A DNA stretch of 64,000 nucleotides from Akebia trifoliata (lineage: Eukaryota; Streptophyta; Magnoliopsida; Ranunculales; Lardizabalaceae): positions 62,001 to 126,000 of the forward strand of contig JADQWC010000432.1 of NCBI GenBank assembly GCA_017979445.1. The letters run 5' to 3'. Every line of letters starts with the position of its first letter. Position 1 is the stretch's first letter. The translations under genes were made by a program, and so were the position numbers. The notes under the pieces are model-generated. The model searched no databases. It was not told where the DNA came from and worked only from the letters and a program-made list of their open reading frames with translations. Positions 47,466-58,335 of this stretch are shown here, one piece after another.

Positions 47466-48184
47466 TATATATAAGATTATTAAAAGAGAATGAAAAAGGC
47501 CAAGTCATAAAGAAAACGTTTTCATAAAAATCAAATTAAAAAACAGCAAAGCTGATGAATTAGGATTGAGGAACACCATGCATGCATGCCGGGTTCACGA
47601 AAATGACTATGTCAGTCGGCTGGGGAGAAGAGTCAGTGATAATCTGACTTGGGCACATCTCATACTCAATCGACACCCCTGAAGTGACAGGCTTGAAAAT
47701 CGTAGATATACTATCCTCGGGATATAGAACTACGATTCCTCATAAAAAGGTGCAGTTTTGTATCCCGAGAAGAGTACAACTATGATTTCCAAACCTGTCA
47801 TGTCAAGGGTGTCGATTGAGTATGTCAAGTGCTTAAGTCAGATTATCACGACTGGGGGGTGGGGGAATTCTGTAGCAACTTCATTAATAGAACAATCACA
47901 AAGAAACAAGTTTTTGTCTTTTTGATGATGATTAAAGACGAACCAAACTTTGAAACGATCTTGAGGGCCTTGGTACGGCATTTCTGGCAAGGCATATCAA
48001 CCTTCAGTACAATCTTTTGCTGCACAACCACAATCATGACACTGTTAATTATTTACTACTTATTTCTTAACTATAATCTCTCCAAAATATAAAATCAAAT
48101 ATGATGAGATCATCACCTCCAACCTCATACACCAAATAACACAAACTTCAAAGATTAACAACAATAGAACAAACAAACCTTCAT
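44261..48184 (-). CDS. HMA isoprenylated protein with CxxC, 3.4-kb intron 2
   Basis: Exons are complement 48179-48184 (ATG AAG), 47944-48019 and 44261-44550. They join in phase to 123 aa: MKQKIVLKVDMPCQKCRTKA, then KFDVDSIMLDGAEKDQ, LVVIGDGVDSVKLTSRLKKN and VGHATIISVGEV. This is a good HMA domain, with the metal site MPCQKC intact, unlike its two neighbours. A charged linker with the repeat KIKDENP twice, a Tyr/Pro-rich tail and the terminal CCQM, a possible CaaX box, follow. Intron 2 runs from 44551 to 47943 and contains five MITEs and long (TA)n runs; its donor is the unusual GTTCGT. I infer that the exons belong together from phase, family order, strand and the absence of other candidates. 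If the intron is not spliced, both parts are remnants. TATAAATA lies 75 bp before the ATG. Confidence 0.68.
44762..44831. repeat. Snap-back inverted repeat
   Basis: GTAGATCATTTGCCTCGGGA is followed after a short loop by its exact inverse, giving arms of about 26 bp ('tagatcatttgcctc...atgcat'). Copy A at about 38773-38815 has only the left arm, so the inverted arm arose in copy B after duplication. Confidence 0.85.
45665..45957. mobile_element. Fold-back MITE in HMA intron 2
   Basis: Arms of about 115 bp: 'atttcgatttcagctc', 'attttaattctcaaaa' and 'agtgacaatctc' pair with the inverted 'gaaattctgatttcgaat', 'attttaattcccaaaa' and 'agtgacaatctcatag'. No target duplication was resolved. It sits exactly at the end of the segmental duplication. 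Confidence 0.75.
46150..46203. repeat. (TA)n microsatellite, MITE target
   Basis: About 54 bp of TA directly abuts the hairpin MITE that starts at 46204. Confidence 0.9.
46204..46613. mobile_element. Hairpin MITE with alternative ends
   Basis: The ends GGGCGGTTCAAGGCCATATG and, inverted, GGGTCAGGTTCAAGGGCCAT belong to arms that include 'agaaaacatatgaaaaaact'. The inside has the same two hairpin modules (gagctgattttt, gatcatcctcac) as copy 12495-12875, but the outer 60 bp are different. It is flanked by (TA)n. Confidence 0.85.
46626..47004 (+). mobile_element. TA-flanked hairpin MITE, forward copy of an inverted pair
   Basis: It starts GGGTCCCGTTCGCCACCC and ends GAACATTTCCCC. Nearly identical to 12495-12875. 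It is separated from an inverted copy by only 13 bp of TA. Confidence 0.9.
47018..47396 (-). mobile_element. TA-flanked hairpin MITE, inverted copy
   Basis: It starts GGGAAATGTTCAGCACCC and ends GGCGAACGGGACCC, the exact reverse arrangement of its neighbour. Together they make a palindrome from 46626 to 47396. Confidence 0.9.
47397..47474. repeat. (TA)n microsatellite
   Basis: About 78 bp of TA with two 'taata' breaks directly follows the inverted MITE pair and lies in the HMA gene's intron 2. Confidence 0.9.
47630..47853. mobile_element. MULE-type MITE in HMA intron 2
   Basis: GAGTCAGTGATAATCTGACT at the left and the inverse of AGTCGTGATAATCTGACTTA at the right, 224 bp. The flanks TGGGGAGAA and TGGGGGGTG agree at 6 of 9, so the duplication is decayed. 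It lies about 90 bp inside the intron from exon 2 (47944). Confidence 0.82.
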
Positions 48185-48258
48185 ATTCTCCTAGTCCTTG
48201 ATCTCTAAGGTGGAAGATTTTCTTCTAGTGTATGAGAAGAAACAATAGAAACCTATGA

Positions 48259-48266
48259 TATTTATA
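48259..48266 (-). promoter_or_regulatory. TATA box of the split HMA gene
   Basis: TATAAATA on the minus strand, 75 bp before the ATG at 48184, followed by 'gtttctattgtttcttctcat' in the presumed leader. Same octamer as the two other HMA genes. Confidence 0.6.
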
Positions 48267-48537
48267 GAGAGAGAGAAGATTCTACCCACCTTCTAAGGCC
48301 GTGGAAAATTGTGTGAATAATTGACTAGCTATGAGAATCAAACAATGTTAGGTCCCACCAAAGGCTGGAGATGAGACCGCTAAGGAATTGAGTTGAAAGC
48401 AATAAGAAAAAGCTTAGAAGCGGAGGTAGGGGTGTGAAACATGTCCTAACACAAGGAGGAGGAGCCTACTCGCTTCGAAGTTGGACTGATCATCAACTCT
48501 ACCGCACGATAATTTTGTTCGAAATCTATTAATTTAT

Positions 48538-48759
48538 GAGTGCTGATAATCTGACTTAGGCAAGATGCAACTTACTTTACTTATCTAACATGACAGACTT
48601 GAAAATCGTAGATGTACTTTCTTTGGGATACAAAACTATGGTTCTCCATAAAAAGATGCAGTTTTGAATCCCGAGAAAAGTACATATACGATTTCTGAGC
48701 CTACCATGTCAGATAAGCCGATTGAGTATGCCATGGGCTAAGTCTGATTATCACGACTC
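48538..48759. mobile_element. MULE-type MITE upstream of the split HMA gene
   Basis: GAGTGCTGATAATCTGACTT at the left and ATTATCACGACTC at the right, 222 bp. The flanks (TTAATTTAT and TTTATTCAT) are too different to call a target duplication. It lies about 270 bp upstream of the TATA box. Confidence 0.8.
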
Positions 48760-49430
48760 TTTATTCATTCATCTGAAGTTAAACAGATAGGGGGAAGGGA
48801 GGCCTCTAGTAAATATGGGGGACAATGGGGGCGTGGGTTGAGTAAACATGGATTGGTGCATGCAGTCCAGCTCAAGTCAACAAGACTTTTTATAAGTTGG
48901 AAATTTCCGTATGGTTGTACCGATCAAGACACGTTAAAGGAATTAATTAAAGTTCCTACGCTTCGAGGGTGGGATATATAGTGGTGCGCCCGCTGCCATA
49001 TTTACCAACCTAATAACAAAGCCATCCTATTTCTATTACAATATTTATGTCTTGTAAGACCTTTTACTATTGTGTTTCTCTAAGTATAAATAGACTTGTT
49101 AATGTTCACCGGTGGAACTTGTTTTAGAATAAAAATTAAGACGATGTTTGTTTGGGCTATTTTTTAGTATTTATTGCTATAAAAAAAAAATTAGTAATTT
49201 TTGTCAAAATAACACATTTGTTTACTTCATATTTTCAGTCCTTATTGTTGAAAATAAGTGAAAAAAAAAAAAAAATCAGTACTATCTTGATACTGAAAAA
49301 ATGTGCTAAAATTGTAAACACTTCATTTTTTTTTAACATTGATAAATATGCCCTTCATTTTTTTAGGCATATACAAATATGCCCTTATAATTAAAAGGAT
49401 ATTATCTCTTATATCCCGTAAATAAGTGTA
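48760..49430. other. Intergenic, no gene seen
   Basis: No gene or element end was recognised; A-rich runs at 49181-49190 and 49260-49275. Confidence 0.4.
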
Positions 49431-51406
49431 TAAGCACCCCACAAATTAATAAACCTACACCATGACCAAATTATTTTGTTTTATATGGATTAAAAGTTTT
49501 AGAATGAGTTGCTATTGTAGACACCTCAATTTGAACGGGCCACTTCTCGAAAGGGCCCAAAAATATCGATTTTCCAAATAAATGGGCCAACGGGCCTTAA
49601 GGGCCCAAGTCGTTGAAAAGTGACATTTTTACCAACCTGAGGCCTCTAAGACCTCTCAATGGTTTAGGAGGCCTACCAAAAGGACTCGGCCTACCTTACG
49701 TTTTCCCAATATTCACCGCTCCGCTTCCAAAATCAAAAACGCCAAATTTTTCATAAATTTCACCAACGGGCCTAAAAAGCCCGATTCGCCAACACGTGAC
49801 ATTTTTTTATCAAACTAATGATTGCAAAAATCTAAAAAATTAAAAATTAAAAATGTGAGACTTGGGATGCCTACCCCTCCTCTACTACCACCGCTCCGCC
49901 TCAACCATCCCTAAAATCCAAAACCATTTCTAAAACCCAAGCCCAACACTACAAAGCCACAAATCACTAACCATATCCAATTCATTATCTAACCCACAAC
50001 CCTAACCCATAAACCACAACCCACATCAACCAATCACTCTTTTATCATCAAAAGATGACACATGTCATCACCCCATCGCACCTCCCTTACCCAACTACCT
50101 ACCCCATTAATTTTATTTAAATCTCATCTACCACACATCAACCCATCACCTTTCTCTCAAATCAAACACATCTACCCACACCCCTACCTATACCTCCCCT
50201 AATCTACCCCTCATCAGTCCCTACAAACCTACATCTACAACCTAGACCTACACCATCCTCTCAAGTCAAACACTCAACCTCTCCCATCAACCGATCCCAA
50301 CCCTTCATTTCCACCCACTTTAACACATGGCATCATCTCCTTCACCCTCCCAAAATATCATCAACCACCTCTTTAAATCCTCCATTCTCTTAAATCAAAT
50401 ACCATTTAATCACAACCACCATCTTAAACTCACCTCACCAAACACTCCACCCAAAGGGTTGGGTAGGATCCAAACCATTTGGGTCAAAACTCATCTATTT
50501 AACCCCCCTTCCCTAAATACCCTCCAATCTCCTCTAAATTACACCCACTTCTCTCTCAAACTCATAACCATTCTACCATTTTTTCTTCACTTCACCCCAT
50601 TATATCCCTAAAATAACTCCTCAACATCTACAAATACCCTCCTCCTCCTCCCTCTTCTATCACCCCTCTCCCCTTCATTTTATTTTTTAGGATGAATGGA
50701 CCCCAAGGCTAAAGGTCTATAAGGGTCATTTCCATCAATGGAATGACCCTATGATCAAGCCGAAAATGAACCCCTATCTAGGGTACAAATGCACCCACGT
50801 GACACATTATCTTTCACACTTTTTTTAAATAAAAAATAACCGAGTTAGTTGAGGTTACCACTTTTTAGTGGGGAGAAAAGGGTGCCTAACACCTTCCCTT
50901 TTCTCCAACCGAGCCGCTTATCCCGAATCTAAATGTTCGATTAGTTCCTATCCATCGAGAGTCGCTAAAACGTCAAAAATGTTACTTTTTCAAAAATACA
51001 CATCGGGTGACCATTCACACCTACTTATAATATGAATGGTGGCGACTCCAAACCATTGTAGATATGGTCATCGTAATGACGAAATCCCTCGTCTACAACT
51101 ATTTAGTGAGGATGATCTCTACAATGAGGAGATCATCCTCACCAAAAATCTACCCATCTTGAAACTTCTAACTCCATCAAAACAAGTTCAAGAATTGTAA
51201 ATCGTCTTTTTTTTATTTTTTTTGAAAACTAGTTTTGACGTGATTAGAAATTTCAGAATGGGCTGATATTTGGTGAGTATGATCTCTACACCATATAGAT
51301 CATCCTCACCAAAAATTGGTTCATTCAAAAAACTTTAACCTATATAAAATAAAATAAAAATTGGTTATGGTGTGGATTGTCCTTATTAATTCGATGGGTG
51401 CTTTTA
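49431..51406. mobile_element. Old hairpin MITE, interrupted by a solo LTR
   Basis: The MITE parts are 49431-49515 and 51103-51406. Its ends TAAGCACCC and, inverted, TAAAAGCACCC carry the shared arm 'acaccat.accaa.tttttattttatttatat'. The inner modules (gaatgagttg; gtgaggatgatctct; gatcatcctcacc) show it is a diverged member of the hairpin family. The host sequence resumes exactly across the insertion. Confidence 0.8.
49516..51097 (+). mobile_element. Solo LTR, probably Ty3/gypsy, ~1.58 kb
   Basis: It begins TGTAGACACC and ends CCCTCGTCTACA, lying inside the MITE and flanked by GCTAT (49511-49515) and ACTAT (51098-51102), a 5-bp duplication with one change. 'Ggtggcgactcc' near the right end and the TGTAGACACC start are typical of plant gypsy LTRs as I remember them. 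No internal domain is present, so two LTRs probably recombined. The open frame at 50327-50611 lies within it and has no meaning. Confidence 0.85.
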
Positions 51407-52196
51407 TAATTACACATCCTTCATTTCCATCGAAAATTATAGATTCCAAATTAAGTTCTTTCAATGTTGATTTCAAATTTTGGTGACTTGTATGGCATTA
51501 TTTTTTTAATTTGAAATTTGTGGACTTTTAGAAATAAAAATTATTATTTATAAATTGAAAATTTGAGTATACTTATTATTTAAAAATAAATTGTACTTTA
51601 ATTTTATAAGAAATAATATATTTTTATTGTATTTAATAAGAAATAGGGATTTGAAACATGCAAACAAGGTATAATATGATTGTAAAGGTAAAAAAGACAA
51701 TTTACCAATTTCAACAATATGTAACAAACATGATTTTGCATCTAAACAAATAACTTTTTTAACATTTAAATTCAACACTTATAAATTTCAGCACTTAATG
51801 CTCTTCAACACTTTTTTTTTTAGTTTAACAAACAGCACCTAAGTCTATGTTTTAAACTTGTGGGATATTACTCCTTGTTGTCTATTGTTATCACTGCTTA
51901 TTAGTTATTACTTATTACTATTAGTCATTAGGAGAAGAAATGGAATGGGGTGCTCAGTTCATTCTATCGTTACGCTATGCTAACCTGTGCCAAATTTACC
52001 AAGTCTTGAAATATTTGAGATATAAAACTTTCTTTCTTTTTCAAATTAAATATCTTGAGACAGAGTGATGACTTCCCAATCATGCAATATTTATTTATTT
52101 ATTTTTATTGGCTATAATTGGGGGATATGGAACCCCCACCCCTCCTCTTATTTAATCTCAAATTGGGGTGGGCTACAACTTCAAGTAATAATAATA

Positions 52197-52229
<33 letters not shown>

Positions 52230-53351
52230 TGAAAAAATGGAATTCAATATCACAAAAGAAATCTGTTGTGACGAGGCACATTTTCTTGCCGAGTAGTCTG
52301 CAGTTAAATTTGGTTGAACCTTGTAGATAGTAGATACATTTCCACAAGGTTCCATCAACATCACCCTTTATAATCTGCATATATACTCTGAATTAGAGGT
52401 TACCATATATAGTTCCAGTAATATCTTGTGTTTCTGTCAAGAGACGATATTTAAGGTGCTGTGTAAGATGTAATATCCATAAAAATTCAGTTTGTTTCAC
52501 AAAAATACCAGGATTCCTCTCTCCCAAGTTTAGAAAAAAAAAATTTCAGATTAAAAGAAAAAAAAACATTTTATTTCTATTTTCTCTCAACCGAACTCGT
52601 CAAGTTCTCTCTCTCTATATGTGTGAATGTACATTTTTCTCTATTTGGATGTGTGGGTTATCTTTTTCTCTATAGTCAGAGCTTGAACTTGAAAGATGGA
52701 ATTTGTATGGATTTAACGATTTAAGAGGTATTTGGGAATCCAAAAATCCAGTTTTTTTTCAATGGATATCTTTATCAATTTAATTTCTGGTTTGCTTATT
52801 TTAATTATTTAGAAAACACACACCACATTCATAGAAACCTTCTTGTTGGACGAAGTGATGTTCTCCCTTCAATCAATTTTGTGTGTGTGTGTGTGTGTGT
52901 TTTTATTTAGCTTGCCAAGTGATTTATGTATGTATGTTCCCTTGACCAATTTTGATGGGAAACCATCTTGTACATGATGAGTATCTTCACACCTCATGCA
53001 GGCTTAGATTAAGTTAAGCAAAACTGGATTACTACTTTTTTTTCTTGGTCAAAGACTTTGGGAGAAAGATGGTCGCAGAACTCCCACTTTTATAAGTATT
53101 TTGTATTAGAGGTCTTAAAAGTATTTTGTTCTACATCCACCAGTGTCACATGGACGTGCAAAACCTTCTTTGCACAAGCACCTCTACGAAGATTAATGGG
53201 ACCGATTCTTTATTTACATTCTTTTCTTTAGGTTATGTAAATCTCAGAGGCAATGTGCAGAGATTTTAAAAGACCACGATGATTAAATATTTTTAATTTT
53301 ATTTAGAATATAAGTTTTTCTATTAAGATTTTATTTTGAAATTACAATTTA
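51407..53351. other. Gene-free stretch
   Basis: (TTA)n at 52190-52225 and (GT)n at 52881-52900. No coding sequence was recognised. Confidence 0.4.
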
Positions 53352-53573
53352 GAATCGTGATCATCTGACTTAAACATGTGGCATACTCAATCGATTTACC
53401 TGACATGACAGACTCGGAAATCATAGATGTGCACTCCCCAAAATACAAAACGACACCTTTTTATGGGGAACTGTAGTTATGTATCTCAAGGAAAGCACAT
53501 CTATGATTTCCTAGCCTGTTATGTTAAATAAGTCAATTGAGTTGCATCATGCCTAAGTCAGTTATCAACACTC
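53352..53573. mobile_element. MULE-type MITE, exact 9-bp duplication
   Basis: GAATCGTGATCATCTGACTT at the left and TATCAACACTC at the right, 222 bp, with the identical 9-mer TACAATTTA on both sides (53343-53351 and 53574-53582). Confidence 0.92.
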
Positions 53574-54374
53574 TACAATTTAATATAAATTTTGAATTTG
53601 AAATATTTATCACATGAGAATAGACTTGTACCAATGTTAGACAAACAATATAAAGATTAAACTTATATCAAGATCAATGTCAGACAAAGAACATGAAAGT
53701 CAAGCTGACCCAGGATTATCACGACAAGATCAAGTAAAATCCTATTCAGAATATATAACGTGATTTTTGGCCAAACGGACCCAATTTTAAGTTTATGTGT
53801 ATGAGTGTGCCTAATGGAAGGAACAATACTAACCCTTCTCTCATTATGAATGATAAAGACATAAAGTGAATTTTGTGGAAAAAAAGGTCCATGTCTTGAA
53901 TGATTATGAAAGTTGTATTCAAGTGCTTAAACAAATGGTGGTACATCAAGTCTTGTAGGTCTGAATGAATGTGTCTAACAAAGTCTTTGTGTCAAATTGG
54001 TGTGAAAAATGACGCAGGAAAGAGAAAAGAGAATTCACACATAAACCTAAGAATTTAGGTGGTTTGGCAGTGTGCCGAAGTCCACCGTTCAGATCGAGAA
54101 TTTAACCACGCTATATTCTTTGAAATTACAGCCTAGAGATCTAATAAAACAGAATCGAGAAAACATTTCCCCCTTTCCCAAAACAGAAAAGCCCTATACG
54201 ACTTTACCCAAACCCATTCCGTTTTGGAAAAGTTATCCTTTAATTATTATTTTTCTTCTCTTGAAGCCCAAGCCCAAACAAGAATTAAGACATTCTACCC
54301 AACATTTGGTGGGTCAAGAGTACTGTTTCTGTCAGGTAATTAACAAGTGAGGTTAAAGCTACGACAAGTATGTG

Positions 54375-54500
54375 TCAGGCCAACTTACCTAAATTGGTTA
54401 CATGTGGAGTTGATACCACGACCTAGGTTCAAATCTGGTTGAACTCACCTTCAGGTTGACTTGTAATCACATTGCTTGCCTAGCAACAAAAAAAGAAAAA
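54375..54500 (+). mobile_element. tRNA-like SINE remnant (tentative)
   Basis: 'Cctaaattggttacatgtgg', then after about 20 bp CCTAGGTTCAAATCTGGTTG, which fits a pol III B box. It ends in an A-rich run (caacaaaaaaagaaaaaaga). No target duplication was seen. Confidence 0.4.
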
Positions 54501-55430
54501 AGAGGGGGGGTTTAAAGCTTCTACAGTATGTCCCTTGGTAGTCTTTAATTGTCAATGGGTACGATCAAACCAAAAATCCATTCCAACTTTATAATTTAGG
54601 ATTTAGATTGAGGATTTGGGATCAAATAAAGATTTCATTTGATATATTATGATATGAGATCTAGATCAACCATGTCCATGAGAAATAAATCTTCATCATC
54701 TCTTAGGTCATCAATTGAACCTCTTGTCCTGCTAAAAGTTTCACCCTATCCTAAAAATAAGGGTGTTGACCTTTATCTTAAACTAACAAAGGTTGGGTTG
54801 GGCTAAAAATGTTCTAGCACATTAAATCTGGGTCAAGTTAAGACCTAATAATGATTAGTCCAACCCATTTTTATATTTTATATAGGATTGGGGTTCGTAG
54901 ACACATGAAAAAGTGAACTCATATACGCACAGTCTATCCTGAAGTGTATTCGAGAGATCTAACGGTTGAGATTTATCTTAGAGATCCACGATTTATTCTT
55001 GGGAGACATTTTTTATCCCAACCAATATATTAGATCTCACAAATACATGATCAGGATCGTGTGTGAAAATTTGAATCACTTTTTTTGAGTATACGGATCC
55101 CGATTCTTATATATGTGTGTGTGTGTGTGTGTGTTTTATATATGTATATAGTTGGATATATGAATTTATAACAAATATATGAATAACATTTTTTACATTT
55201 TAGTGCCCGCTTAGCTGATTTAGACTCAACAACGATTTAGGGATGGTCTAAGGTACAACTAGCCTCTTTAGGATCAGGTTAGTATGTGACCAAACCAAAC
55301 TTGAGCCCGCCCATTGCCTCTTAAGATTCACAGTTATATCTCCACTACTTCCTTCTGAGTTCATCAAAAGCAAGGGGTTTACTTACAAAAGATCCTCCTA
55401 CACCCAAGCTATTCAAGTGTGATGGAATAT
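54501..55430. other. Gene-free stretch
   Basis: It contains (GT)n at about 55115-55134. Nothing else was recognised. Confidence 0.35.
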
Positions 55431-55439
55431 AATCTACAA

Positions 55440-56000
55440 AAAAAAATAACATACTTGTTGATTACATGGACCAATAGGGTGGGTGTATAATTATATTTGT
55501 TGATTACACGGACCAATAGGACGGGATCATGTGACCGTTAATTCTTGAGGAAAGTGGGTCAGGTAGACACGTGTAGTATATTAAGAGTTAGGATAATTCA
55601 TTTGACAAATGAGTGATTCCCTCTGAAACCCCTACGTGTCAACTCCCTTGAGTCCAAAATATGACTCAGCTAGAATGACACGTAAAAACGTTAAATCACT
55701 CGGTTAAAGCGATCTTTACAGTTAAGGAAAGATAAATAAATGAAAAAAGGATTAATTCGAATCTTGACAGAAGTTATCAAATGAATTAAAACTTTCCCCA
55801 TTTATAAATATAGAAGAAATGACACAGGTAAAGGACTTTTCAATTCATTTTTGAACTCACCCTTTGTTTATTTCTGCTAACTTGATTGTCAGAAGGTCTT
55901 GATGTAGGAAAACCTCCAAGATTTAAAACTTTTTTCAAGAATCAAAAGGAGATCACTATCAAGATTTCGAGTTTGGGGTGAGTTTATCTCTTTTACCAAC
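55440..56000 (+). mobile_element. LTR-like remnant
   Basis: A TATA-like 'atttataaatatagaag' at about 55800, followed by 'ctgctaacttgattgtcagaaggtc', resembles the promoter and start of transcription of plant gypsy LTRs. A 'gttgattaca.ggaccaatagg' direct repeat lies near 55460-55520. The ends could not be set. Confidence 0.35.
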
Positions 56001-57229
56001 ATAGCATTGTCTTCCTTTTATAATAGTTTTTCTAAGGATAACTTGTAATTGATTCTCACCATGAATGATGGGTTAACTATATGTGTGTACGTTATGCAAC
56101 TGCTCCAAGAACATTAAGGGAATTGATCTTGGCCTCAATATTGGAATTATGCTTGTGGTAGTCCATACTTTTAACTTCTTCAATTTTTTTATTTATTTAT
56201 TTTTACTAGGATCTCAAGGTGCTACACATCATTTCCATGTCAACTTAGAGAATTTCCTCCCACATAGTGTATTCTATGTTTTTCAAACAGGGCCTAAAGT
56301 AAAGCTAACTAAAAGTGATGGGTATATGAAAGAGTGGATGCACAGTTGAGCTCGCATGTACAAATACAAACCTTTACACCTTTGTATAAGTCTGTCTATA
56401 TATCCCCATAAATTAAGGAAAAAAATAAAGGTAAGTATCCTAGAAGGAGGAAAGGTTTCTTTGAGCAACAAAGATCCGTACGACCTTATACACCATTCCT
56501 GGCCTTAAAACAAAAAGAAAGAAACCACATTTCTCTCTATTCTCTCATTGGACCCATTTGAAAGTGCTATGGGGAATCTGCTCTATAATTACTTTTCCAG
56601 CTGTAAAAAGAAAGGAGAGTTTCTCTTAAGTTCACAAAGCAAAAAACTTCCAAACCGACGCAACTGTCTTTTCATTTTTCATTTTTCAAACAACATAATT
56701 AAAGTGCCCCCACCTCAGAAAATCTCTCGCCAACCAACACCAATTAGTTAATTAATGATCCCTTAAACTCAAAGCAACTACTTACTCGGCGACTTAACTC
56801 AGCTTATGAACGATTTCAGTCGAGGCTCACTAAGTGAGAATTTCAGACCTCTTGTTGGGTTTTCAAATATGGATCTATTTCTCTTCAAAACAATTTTATG
56901 TTACAAGCATAATAACAAAAGTTTGAGTTAATTTGGTAATTATTGGGCTGGGGTTCTTCTGAATTGATACCGATAAATTTGAGAAAAAATTTCATAGGAA
57001 TATAAAAATAAAAAATAAAAGAATGTTAAGGGAGTGTACAAAAAAAAAATTATATTTTATACTTAAGATTTGAATATTAGAGAAAATAAAATTTTAAAGG
57101 AGAAAAATTAAAAAATGTTACTATATTCCACTTAACTGATAAATCATTAACTAACTGTTCAATCTATTGATTTAATCGATTTATCCTTATTCAGAGAGTT
57201 TTGTGAGTTATCGGTGATAATTCTTGAAA
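56001..57229. other. Intergenic, no gene seen
   Basis: No recognised coding sequence. The longest open frames lack any family signature. Confidence 0.35.
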
Positions 57230-57447
57230 GAGTCATGATAATTTGACTTACCCACGTGCATACTCAATTGACACTCCTAACGTGACTCGTTTAAGAATCT
57301 TAGATCTACACTCCTCGGGATATATGGTTCTCTCGGGACATAATATTTTTATAAGAGAGTGTAATTGTTTATTTATAATTCTTGAACATGTCAAATCAAG
57401 GGTGTCGATTGAGTATGTCACATAGATAAATCAGATTATCACAATTC
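57230..57447. mobile_element. MULE-type MITE, exact 9-bp duplication
   Basis: GAGTCATGATAATTTGACTT at the left and GATTATCACAATTC at the right, 218 bp, with the identical 9-mer TTCTTGAAA on both sides (57221-57229 and 57448-57456). Confidence 0.92.
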
Positions 57448-58194
57448 TTCTTGAAAAAAACTTAATATATATATATACACACACACGCAACGGACCAATG
57501 TTTTTAGTTAAAGAAATGATATATATCCAATGTAGCCATAACTTTTTTTTTTTTCCTTTCTAAATAACATAACAACAGCTTAAACGCGGATAGGGGTGCA
57601 CCCGGAGAGAGATCCTATTCGACATAAATATCCTGCAACCACTTCGTAAATTAATATTATTCCTCCCACTCACTCCACTGAAGAGTAAGACAACATACAA
57701 GGTGGTTTATATCTCAAAATTATATTTATATCCTCAATAATTTTAATAACACAAATGACCTTCTGTATAAGCACACTTCAATTTCCCAATATGACCAATC
57801 AATCAACAAAACCTTAATTATCCCCATTATTTTGATTTCCCATATCTGAATCATGTTTTCACCATTACCAAGTATTTTAAAAATTGGATCAAACCAGTGG
57901 TCTGATCGATTTTGCAATAAAATCAATCCAACTAATGAACCACCACTTTTTGAGAGTATTGTTCTCTTATAGGTAATTTAAAAAAATTATGTATATTTTT
58001 AATTTTTTTAATAAACGCAATCAAATTGAACAAGGGTTCAATTGTGATTCAACCAATCCGACAAATATTCGATTGGATTTTTAAAATATTGATCCGGCTT
58101 AGTTTTTGACTATCATACTTGCATGATTATTTGTTTATTATTGTTTTTATGAAACTTTCCCAAGAAGTAAATATCATAACAACCAATATTTAAA

Positions 58195-58335
58195 AAGATA
58201 TTTATGCTATTAGATAAGTCTCAATTAGCTTTGCAAAATATCAAGCGCATCCACCTTTTGCTGAATATTTTAGATGCCCTCTTATGTTTTCAAACTGAAT
58301 ACTTTGACCTCGGTCTACACAAGAAAACTAACTAA
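58195..58335. repeat. Dispersed repeat, copy 2 (first at 40408-40548)
   Basis: Almost identical to the first copy, including AAGTCTCAATTAGCTTTGCA. The following (C)-rich 'cttcaccccccta' is not shared. Confidence 0.8.

Noticed and set aside
50327..50611. A 94-codon open frame beginning MASSPSPSQN.
   Set aside because: It lies wholly within the solo LTR 49516-51097, has proline/asparagine-rich low complexity and no splice or domain support.
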